From Bacillota bacterium (GTDB lineage: Bacteria; Bacillota; DTU025), in assembly GCA_012842765.1 (NCBI GenBank), contig DUWJ01000397.1, positions 1 through 9,261 on the forward strand: a stretch of DNA of 9,261 nucleotides. Direction: 5' to 3'. A program made the position numbers and the translations under genes. The notes below the pieces were generated by a model. The model worked only from the letters and a program-made list of their open reading frames with translations, ran no database searches and was not told the DNA's origin. This document shows, piece by piece, positions 1 through 4,946 of this stretch. The first letter of the stretch is position 1; each line of letters starts with the position of its first letter.

Positions 1-3
1 CCC

Positions 4-32
4 TTGACTTTGCAGGATTGTGGATATATCAT
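4..32 (+). promoter_or_regulatory. Sigma-A-type promoter of the serS T-box leader
   Basis: The -35 hexamer TTGACT is at 4-9 and the -10 hexamer TATCAT at 27-32, with a 17-base spacer. Each hexamer differs from the consensus at one position. Transcription would start near position 39, just before the T-box leader, so the leader and serS form one transcript. An overlapping TATATC (25-30) would give a shorter, less favourable spacer. Promoter activity is inferred from sequence only. Confidence 0.72.
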
Positions 33-65
33 ATAAGGAAGTTGCAGGATACCGTTTCTCCTGCA
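11..65 (+). repeat. Repeated TGCAGGAT element with inverted copy near the serS promoter
   Basis: TGCAGGAT occurs at 11-18, inside the promoter spacer, and again at 43-50, just after the predicted transcription start. The inverted copy TCCTGCA is at 59-65. The last two copies make a perfect 7-bp hairpin (43-49 with 59-65, 9-base loop) at the very 5' end of the leader RNA, ahead of T-box Stem I. It may protect the transcript end, be a protein-binding site, or be chance. Nothing in the sequence decides between these. Confidence 0.4.
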
Positions 66-418
66 TATACAGCAAACGCGATGAGAGGGAATAGTATCCC
101 GCAGTCTTCTTTGCAGAGAGCCGGGGGCGCCTTCAGACCATTTGAGCGGAAGCTACGCTCAGATGTTTCCGAGTCTGTGGGGGCTGGTGGGAACCGGTAA
201 GAGGCAGTGGGGGAATCCACCCTGGAGCGGCCGGCCGAACAAGAGTAAGCCGTGACGGGATCGCCCGTTATAGCGGACACGAGAGGGTTTGCCTGAGATC
301 AAGCGCCCAGCGCCTAAGGGCGTGTTTGCCGTGCTTGTCCAGGCGACCAATCGGGGTGGCAACGCGGGAAGTTTGTCCCGCCCCCGGCGGCGAAAGCTGC
401 GAGGGGGCGGGATTTTTT
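39..418 (+). promoter_or_regulatory. T-box riboswitch (tRNA-Ser sensing) upstream of serS
   Basis: This leader RNA reads the charging state of tRNA-Ser and controls transcription into serS. Stem I begins around 79; AGTA (93-96) is the 5' side of the loop-E/S-turn motif, and the distal AGAGAGCC element lies near 115-122. On the 3' side, GAA (213-215) is followed by TCC at 216-218 and A219, the expected position of the specifier codon; UCC is a serine codon and pairs with anticodon GGA. Further hairpins follow (255-259 with 264-268; 303-308 with 318-323). The T-box proper is at 353-367, GGGGTGGCAACGCGG, close to the family consensus. Its TGGC (357-360) can pair with an uncharged 3' end GCCA, which fits serine tRNA with G73. 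The antiterminator forms by pairing 353-356 and 364-369 with 376-385. Uncharged tRNA-Ser should stabilise it and allow read-through into serS. Confidence 0.93.
376..418 (+). terminator. T-box intrinsic terminator before serS
   Basis: The arms TCCCGCCCCC (376-385) and GGGGGCGGGA (403-412) are perfectly complementary over 10 bp. They enclose an inner stem (387-391 with 396-400) capped by a GAAA tetraloop, and are followed by six T (413-418). The 5' arm is the same strand used by the T-box antiterminator, so the two structures exclude each other, as expected for a transcription-attenuating T-box. Confidence 0.92.
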
Positions 419-457
419 GTAGGCGGGATGGGCAATAGATGAAGGGGGAGTCTTAGT

Positions 458-1735
458 ATGCTGGACCTGAAATTCGTAAGGTCAAACCCGGAGTTAGTAA
501 GGGATTCGCTGCGGAAGCGGGGAGAGAGCACTGAAATACTCGATACTCTCTTGGCTTGCGATGAGCGGCGTCGGGCTATACTGGTTGAAGCTGAGGAACT
601 AAAGCGCCAAAGAAACGAAGCATCTGCTGAGGTCGGGCGCATGAAGCAGACGGGTGAGGATGCATCCAGCATAGTAAGTGAGATGAGAATGGTCTCTGAG
701 CGCATCCGAGGCTTGGATCAGGAATTATCTGAAGTGGAGATGCGCCTAGCCGAGATGCTGCTTGGAATCCCGAACATTCCCCATGAATCTGTTCCGGTAG
801 GCCGTGATGAGAGCGAAAACGTGGTCGTGCGGAAATGGGGAGAGCCGACGGCCTTCGATTTCGAGGCCAAAGCCCATTGGGATATCGGTACTGACCTGGA
901 TATTCTCGATTTCGAACGGGCATCGAAGATTACCGGGTCGAGGTTCGTCATATACAAGGGCGCCGGCTCTAAGCTGGTAAGGGCTCTAATCAACTTCATG
1001 CTGGACTTGCATACACAAGAACATGGCTATACTGAAGTCTTTCCACCGTTCCTCATTAACCGGGATTCAGCGGTTGGGACTGGCCAGTTGCCCAAGTTTG
1101 CAGAGGACATGTTCAAATGTGAAGGCCTTGACTACTACCTAGCGCCCACGGCGGAGGTTCCTGTGACGAACATGTACCGCGGAGAGATCTTGCCCGGCGA
1201 TTTGTTGCCGATAAAGCATTGCGCTTACACTGCGTGTTTCCGTTCAGAAGCAGGCTCTGCGGGCCGCGACACGAGGGGACTCATACGCCAGCATCAGTTC
1301 GACAAGGTGGAACTGGTCAAATTCGTTCATCCTGATACTTCTTATGACGAGCTCGAGAGGCTTGTAAATGACGCTGAAAGCATTCTGCAGTTGTTGAATC
1401 TGCCATATCAGGTCACAATGATGTGCACCGGAGATGTGGGTTTTTCTGCAGCCAAGAAGTACGATCTCGAAGTATGGATGCCAAGCTATGACAGGTATGT
1501 TGAGATCTCGTCATGTAGCAATTTCGAGGCATTCCAAGCTCGCAGGGCCGATATCAGGTTCAGGCCTGCGCCTGGCGAACGCGCCGAATTCGTCCATACA
1601 CTGAACGGCTCTGGCCTCGCGGTAGGAAGGACGATCGCCGCTATGTTGGAAAACTGGCAGCAGCCGGATGGCTCTGTGACGATTCCGCCTCGGCTCAGAG
1701 GTTACATGGGCAAAATGGAGGCAATCACAGTGTAA
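458..1735 (+). CDS. serS: Seryl-tRNA synthetase (class II)
   Basis: This cytoplasmic enzyme charges tRNA-Ser with serine (and makes Ser-tRNA-Sec where selenocysteine is used), using ATP through seryl-adenylate. The 425-residue length is normal for bacterial SerRS. Residues 1-100 are the charged, heptad-like tRNA-binding arm ([17 protein letters not shown] start, then a long antiparallel coiled coil). The class II core follows: motif 1 region about 159-200, the serine-binding TAEVP at 231-235, motif 2 at 261-285 ([15 protein letters not shown] then RQHQFDKVE), and motif 3 at 384-399 ([16 protein letters not shown]), ending in the typical PPRLRGYMG. All signature residues are present and no frameshift is seen. 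The ATG at 458 is preceded by GGGGGAG (444-450). The gene lies directly behind the serine T-box, which independently supports the identification. Its stop lies 20 bases from the stop of the convergent HD-GYP gene, and no clear terminator is visible between them. Confidence 0.98.
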   Translation: MLDLKFVRSNPELVRDSLRKRGESTEILDTLLACDERRRAILVEAEELKRQRNEASAEVGRMKQTGEDASSIVSEMRMVSERIRGLDQELSEVEMRLAEMLLGIPNIPHESVPVGRDESENVVVRKWGEPTAFDFEAKAHWDIGTDLDILDFERASKITGSRFVIYKGAGSKLVRALINFMLDLHTQEHGYTEVFPPFLINRDSAVGTGQLPKFAEDMFKCEGLDYYLAPTAEVPVTNMYRGEILPGDLLPIKHCAYTACFRSEAGSAGRDTRGLIRQHQFDKVELVKFVHPDTSYDELERLVNDAESILQLLNLPYQVTMMCTGDVGFSAAKKYDLEVWMPSYDRYVEISSCSNFEAFQARRADIRFRPAPGERAEFVHTLNGSGLAVGRTIAAMLENWQQPDGSVTIPPRLRGYMGKMEAITV

Positions 1736-1755
1736 ACGGCTTGGTTGTACGGGGG

Positions 1756-2793
1756 TTATTGGAGGCGTTCGACTATACTTATGTCATTTGAATCGCGCTG
1801 GATTGAGATAGTCTTCCCTTTGCTTTGGCCTGAGACTATCTGAACGTCGTAGATCTCCTTGGTGACCCCCACAACGGTGGCCAATGAACCGTCGCTTAGC
1901 CTTACTACAGTGCCAAGCGGGTAGGCGGCCACCACTTCGACGAAGCACTTGATTACCGTCGGGTTATAGCTTTTGCCTGCATCGCGCGTCAATTCTGCCA
2001 GGGCTTGGTGTGGCATCATCGCTTCCCTGTAGGGCCTGTCAGAGGTCATGGCTTCGTACGAATCGGCGACGGCGACGACTTTTGCAAGGTCCAGGGTGTC
2101 AGCGTCTAGAAGTCCGCGGGGATAGCCCGAGCCATCGTACCTTTCATGATGTTGGAAAGCCACATGAGCGGGGATGAGTGGCATATGCTTGCGCAACACT
2201 TGGAATCCGTCCCAAGGGTGCCTATGGATGACCTCGATTTCGTCAGCGTTAAGTGGCTCAGGTTTTGCCAGTATCTCTTTGGGTGTAAACAGCTTTCCCA
2301 CATCGTGGAGCATTGCGCCGGATCCAAGGTCCACCAATTCGTATCTGTTCATGCCCATGTGGGCGCCGCAAAGGATCGACAGGACGCAGACATCGACTGA
2401 GTGTCCATATGTGTAATCGTCGAAGGCCTTGATATCGGCCATGCTGTAGACTACGTTTGGATTGCTAAGCACTTGGTCAACGATGTCTTCGACGGTTTCA
2501 CGCACGATGGCAAAGTCGATACGGTTTGAAGCGATGACAGATTCGGTGACAGCTTTCAGTGTCTCTCTGGCGTGCACGAGGGTCTCCTGCTTTACGGGAC
2601 CTACAAGATTCTCGATGGGTTCGTCAGGATAGCTCTTTACATAGAGAGCTGAAAAACGGAATTCCTTCAGTCTTTTTATGTAAGTCTCTTTCAGTGTAGT
2701 GTTGGCAGTGAGCAGAAGCTGGCCATGCGGGCCCCATATGTGCCTGGCTAGGATCATTCCGGGCTTGGCTTCATCTATGGAAATGTAGCGCAT
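1756..2793 (-). CDS. HD-GYP domain cyclic-di-nucleotide phosphodiesterase
   Basis: This is probably a soluble phosphodiesterase that hydrolyses c-di-GMP; some family members prefer cGAMP. It has 345 residues. The N-terminal 60 or so residues (MRYISIDEAKPGMILARHIW and on) form the small domain common in Firmicutes HD-GYP proteins; no receiver or membrane segment is seen, so the input signal is unknown. The catalytic core runs from about 105 to 290. Metal ligands are visible: H131 in YGHSV, H163-D164 with K167 (MLHDVGK), H192, H215-H216 and D244; GSGYPRG at 221-227 carries the GYP motif. The residue four before H131 is Y127, where the tri-iron enzyme PmGH has a glutamate, so a two-metal site is more likely (from memory of that structure). 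A C-terminal beta-rich piece (about 292-345) resembles the tail seen in related proteins. The start ATG is preceded by GGGGG (2800-2804), six bases away. It is transcribed alone and converges on serS. Confidence 0.93.
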   Translation of the reverse strand: MRYISIDEAKPGMILARHIWGPHGQLLLTANTTLKETYIKRLKEFRFSALYVKSYPDEPIENLVGPVKQETLVHARETLKAVTESVIASNRIDFAIVRETVEDIVDQVLSNPNVVYSMADIKAFDDYTYGHSVDVCVLSILCGAHMGMNRYELVDLGSGAMLHDVGKLFTPKEILAKPEPLNADEIEVIHRHPWDGFQVLRKHMPLIPAHVAFQHHERYDGSGYPRGLLDADTLDLAKVVAVADSYEAMTSDRPYREAMMPHQALAELTRDAGKSYNPTVIKCFVEVVAAYPLGTVVRLSDGSLATVVGVTKEIYDVQIVSGQSKGKTISIQRDSNDISIVERLQ

Positions 2794-2987
2794 TGCTATC
2801 CCCCGTTGTCAACTGTATTTTATCGATTTCGGCTGCTATGCTATTGCTCGTCGTGATCTATCGATACTTTCCACAAAGAGCTGCAACATCCTGCTGCAGC
2901 AATTGGGCTTAGCGTCTGGAGAACGCGTGGCTTCTTGCTGGTGCTTCGGCCCCCCATTCTTGGGCAAACCCGGAGGCGGACAGTGTC

Positions 2988-3017
2988 TTGACTGGGCGTC
3001 GACATGGGTGATATACT
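2988..3017 (+). promoter_or_regulatory. Promoter of the serine tRNA pair
   Basis: TTGACT (2988-2993) and TATACT (3012-3017) are separated by 18 bases and each is one base from consensus. The predicted start near 3024 lies about 10 bases before the first tRNA, the short leader usual for tRNA genes. The rest of the gap upstream (2794-2987) shows no gene or clear RNA; its only notable element is the palindrome TGCTGCAGCA at 2892-2901. Confidence 0.8.
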
Positions 3018-3033
3018 ATGGAGGCACTTGATG

Positions 3034-3122
3034 GGAGGGGTGTCCGAGCGGTTTATGGAGCCGGTCTTGAAAACCGGTGTCTCAGAAATGGGCCGTGGGT
3101 TCGAATCCCACCCCCTCCGCCA
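3034..3122 (+). tRNA. tRNA-Ser(UGA)
   Basis: The acceptor stem GGAGGGG (3034-3040) pairs with CCCCTCC (3112-3118), followed by the serine-type discriminator G73 (3119) and an encoded CCA (3120-3122). The anticodon stem CCGGT/ACCGG encloses the loop CTTGAAA, giving anticodon TGA at 3068-3070, which reads UCA and probably other UCN codons. A T arm GTGGG-TTCGAAT-CCCAC and a long variable arm, the class II feature of tRNA-Ser, are present. Position 32 is C, the residue thiolated by TtcA-type enzymes such as the one encoded downstream. Confidence 0.97.
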
Positions 3123-3175
3123 TGATTCGCAAATCGCGATGGATAGTTGTTTTTGACTCATGTATCAGCCTGTGC

Positions 3176-3266
3176 GGAGAGATACCCAAGTGGCTGAAGG
3201 GGATGGTTTGCTAAACCATTAGTAGGGGAAACCCTAGCGGGGGTTCGAATCCCCCTCTCTCCGCCA
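3176..3266 (+). tRNA. tRNA-Ser(GCU)
   Basis: The acceptor stem GGAGAGA (3176-3182) pairs with TCTCTCC (3256-3262), then G73 (3263) and encoded CCA (3264-3266). The anticodon stem ATGGT/ACCAT holds the loop TTGCTAA, giving anticodon GCT at 3210-3212 for AGC/AGU codons. The variable arm AGGG-GAAA-CCCT and the T arm GGGGG-TTCGAAT-CCCCC are perfect. Position 32 is U, unlike E. coli tRNA-Ser(GCU), which has a thiolated C32. It lies 53 bases after the first serine tRNA with no convincing promoter of its own, so the two are probably cotranscribed. Confidence 0.97.
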
Positions 3267-3282
3267 GTTTTATTCTTATGGA

Positions 3283-3320
3283 GGCATGACCGGCTCGGAA
3301 TAGGAGGTCATGCCCCTTTT
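3283..3320 (+). terminator. Terminator after the serine tRNA pair
   Basis: GGCATGACC (3283-3291) and GGTCATGCC (3306-3314) form a perfect 9-bp stem with a 14-base loop, followed by CC and then TTTTCTTT (3317-3324). It ends the tRNA transcript 25 bases before the ttcA start. As no separate ttcA promoter is seen, partial read-through may feed ttcA. Confidence 0.8.
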
Positions 3321-3344
3321 CTTTGGACGCTGGGGGGGCGAGAC

Positions 3345-4103
3345 ATGGGCAAAAAGAATCATCTTCCAAAGCAATACCACACAAAGATCTGGCGGGCCAT
3401 CTACGAATTCGGACTGATTGAGCCGGATGATCGAATCCTTGTGGGCCTTTCAGGCGGCAAGGATAGCTTGTTCCTTACATATGCTTTGAAGATAATTCAG
3501 TCTTACTCCGCCATTCCCTTCACATTTGAGGCCGCCACGGTAGATATAGGTTTCTCCGACTTGTTTGACACCGCACGCATTGAGGAACAATGCGCATCGT
3601 TGGGTGTGGGCTGCCATATCATCGGTACCCATATTGCCGACATAATAGAGGAACGCCGGGAGGACGAGAATCCATGTGCAGTATGTTCTTATTTTCGCAG
3701 GGCCGCTCTCAATCGCTACGCGTCGGAACATGGCTTCAATAAGGTGGCATTGGCTCATCATCAAGACGATGCGATGGAGACGTTTCTGATGAACATCCTC
3801 TACTCTGGGCGCGTGTATGCCCTTCCATGGAAAACATACCTGTCCCGCACAGGGATAACCGTCATACGGCCTATGATGTATCTTTCCGAAAAGGATGTAG
3901 TCAAAGGGTTTAAGCGTACCGGACTCGAAGTTGTCGAGGCTTTCTGTCCGTATTCCGGGAACACGACACGTGCCAAGGTAAAACAGCTCATCCTCGATCT
4001 TGCGAAGGAAAATCGAAAAGTCCGTCCGAATTTGGCGGCAGCTATGCGCGATGGCGATGATGTGGAACTTTGGCCGCCAATTGTGCGTCATAACAGGAGC
4101 TAG
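3345..4103 (+). CDS. ttcA: TtcA-family tRNA 2-thiocytidine (s2C32) synthetase
   Basis: This is a cytoplasmic PP-loop ATPase that probably adenylates C32 in the tRNA anticodon loop and replaces the oxygen by sulfur. It has 252 residues, somewhat shorter than E. coli TtcA. The PP-loop SGGKDS is at 36-41. CxxC (C111, C114 in NPCAVCSYFRR) and C201 (FCPYS) match the three cysteines that hold the [4Fe-4S] cluster in TtcA. The family motif AHHQDDAMET is at 137-146. The ATG at 3345 follows a run of seven G (3332-3338) six bases upstream. The gene sits directly after two serine tRNA genes; tRNA-Ser(UGA) has C32 and is a possible substrate, while tRNA-Ser(GCU) has U32 and is not. The superfamily also contains other tRNA thiolation enzymes and uncharacterised TtcA-like ATPases, so the exact target is inferred. 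Confidence 0.88.
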   Translation: MGKKNHLPKQYHTKIWRAIYEFGLIEPDDRILVGLSGGKDSLFLTYALKIIQSYSAIPFTFEAATVDIGFSDLFDTARIEEQCASLGVGCHIIGTHIADIIEERREDENPCAVCSYFRRAALNRYASEHGFNKVALAHHQDDAMETFLMNILYSGRVYALPWKTYLSRTGITVIRPMMYLSEKDVVKGFKRTGLEVVEAFCPYSGNTTRAKVKQLILDLAKENRKVRPNLAAAMRDGDDVELWPPIVRHNRS

Positions 4104-4108
4104 CTTTG

Positions 4109-4138
4109 TTGACACGGGTTTTCTGAGATGCCTATAAT
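4109..4138 (+). promoter_or_regulatory. Perfect-hexamer promoter of the LolA-like/RND/barrel operon
   Basis: TTGACA (4109-4114) and TATAAT (4133-4138) both match the consensus exactly, with an 18-base spacer. Transcription would start near 4145, leaving a leader of about 33 bases before the GTG at 4178. The -35 lies six bases after the ttcA stop codon. No operator or riboswitch is visible, so the operon looks strongly and perhaps constitutively expressed. Confidence 0.88.
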
Positions 4139-4164
4139 AAGTGTGGTCGTCTATTTGCAGGGAT

Positions 4165-4170
4165 GGGGGG
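4165..4170 (+). promoter_or_regulatory. Ribosome binding site deciding the GTG start of the LolA-like gene
   Basis: Six G lie seven bases before GTG 4178. The in-frame ATG at 4163 overlaps this G-run and has no good site of its own, so it is part of the binding site and not the start. An 18-base copy of this arrangement, matching at 15 positions, precedes the next gene. Confidence 0.75.
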
Positions 4171-4177
4171 CAGTATC

Positions 4178-4918
4178 GTGGAAGATGTTGTGCCTAGGGG
4201 AAGTGTGAAGAAGCGGTGCGCTTTATGGGGTAGGCTTATTATGGTTTGCCTGCTCGGCATCGCGCTTATTATGTGCAATATGGCGTCGGCCAATGCTGCT
4301 CCTTCAGGCGAAGAGATCGCTGCAAAAGTGACAGAGAAGATCAAGGGAGTTGCCGCGCTTCAAGCGGATATCGCGTCAGAGTTTTCTGACCCTTCCAGTA
4401 AGTCTCCCACAAGAATGACGATCCGAGTATCGGGCGACAAGGGCAGCGGCATCACTCGGATGGAGATCACCCAGCATCCAGTCTTCGAAGGGCAGATCAT
4501 CATTGTTGACGTGAAGAAGGATTTGACGACCGTATACATGCCCGTCACAGGGCAGGCATACCGGGGCAAATCGGCTACTATGGCCACCCAGTTGGGGTTC
4601 GATGTAGGCGCCTTCGATCTTGAAAAGCTTCTCTCATTAGATCTGTCAGCCATGGTAAAGTGCAGCTACCTGCGTCAGGAAAAGGTGGACAGGCTTCCAC
4701 ACTATGTGTTGGAGACGAGGGTGGTACAGAGCCCTCAAGAATATCAAATTGTCTGGGTTGACTGCGAGACATACACGATCAAAAGGGTAGAGGCTTACAA
4801 TTCTCAGGGGAAAAGGGTTGCAACGATAATCATCAATAACCTCAAACTCGACACAAAAATTGATCCGAACAAGCTCCGGGAACTCCCCAAGGGAACCCGG
4901 ATTACTGAAATAAAGTAG
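4178..4918 (+). CDS. Secreted LolA/LppX-fold protein (outer-membrane lipoprotein-sorting-like)
   Basis: The protein has 246 residues from the GTG at 4178. A basic start (VKKRCALWGR) is followed by a hydrophobic segment (about 17-33) and an ASANA-AP cleavage site near residue 40: a type I signal peptide, giving a mature protein of about 206 residues outside the inner membrane. A cysteine in the hydrophobic region (ALIMC) lacks a proper lipobox. The mature part has many amphipathic beta-strands with the LolA-superfamily pattern of a C-terminal WVD...YTIKRVEAYNSQGK stretch (from about 193) and a NNLKLDTKIDPNKL segment (220-233). LolA/LppX folds form an open barrel that shields lipid or lipoprotein acyl chains. 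Such genes are often next to RND or MMPL transporters, as here: the pump gene starts 28 bases downstream. The likely role is lipid or lipoprotein handover in the periplasm, but similarity to true LolA is distant and the cargo is unknown. Confidence 0.78.
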   Translation: MEDVVPRGSVKKRCALWGRLIMVCLLGIALIMCNMASANAAPSGEEIAAKVTEKIKGVAALQADIASEFSDPSSKSPTRMTIRVSGDKGSGITRMEITQHPVFEGQIIIVDVKKDLTTVYMPVTGQAYRGKSATMATQLGFDVGAFDLEKLLSLDLSAMVKCSYLRQEKVDRLPHYVLETRVVQSPQEYQIVWVDCETYTIKRVEAYNSQGKRVATIIINNLKLDTKIDPNKLRELPKGTRITEIK

Positions 4919-4933
4919 CGATCCGGGACCTAT

Positions 4934-4939
4934 GGGGGG
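4934..4939 (+). promoter_or_regulatory. Ribosome binding site deciding the GTG start of the RND gene
   Basis: Six G lie seven bases before GTG 4947. The ATG at 4932 overlaps the G-run, so the longer reading frame would begin by translating the binding site itself. Starting at GTG gives an N-terminus MNIVERSVNRPVTVG, which fits the usual RND start just before the first membrane helix. Confidence 0.8.
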
Positions 4940-4946
4940 TAGTCTA

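Noticed and set aside
1736..1755. Bidirectional terminator between serS and the HD-GYP gene
   Set aside because: Only 20 bases separate the stops, with no inverted repeat followed by a T-run on either strand.
2820..2987. Small signal recognition particle RNA or other ncRNA between the HD-GYP gene and the tRNAs
   Set aside because: The conserved SRP RNA apical loop sequence is absent and no stable long hairpin beyond the short palindrome at 2892-2901 is seen.
3153..3158. TTGACT between the two tRNA genes as a separate promoter for tRNA-Ser(GCU)
   Set aside because: No -10 element occurs 16-19 bases downstream; that position falls in the tRNA acceptor stem.
2841..3161. Minus-strand reading frame of 106 residues containing RRGWDSNPRP
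   Set aside because: It runs antisense through tRNA-Ser(UGA). This sequence type is a well-known false protein made by translating the reverse of a tRNA T arm; it has no ribosome binding site or family.
3310..3347. TAGGAGGT followed by an ATG at 3310 as an upstream start for ttcA
   Set aside because: The spacing to the ATG is one base, the frame differs from ttcA, and the sequence is the 3' arm of the tRNA terminator hairpin.
3450..4115. Minus-strand reading frame of 221 residues opposite ttcA
   Set aside because: It lies antisense within a gene with clear TtcA motifs, shows no domain or signal, and no promoter or binding site supports it.
4271..4282. Lipobox cysteine in the LolA-like signal peptide
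   Set aside because: The cysteine follows LIM, not the small residue needed at -1, and a good type I cleavage site (ASANA-AP) lies a few residues later.
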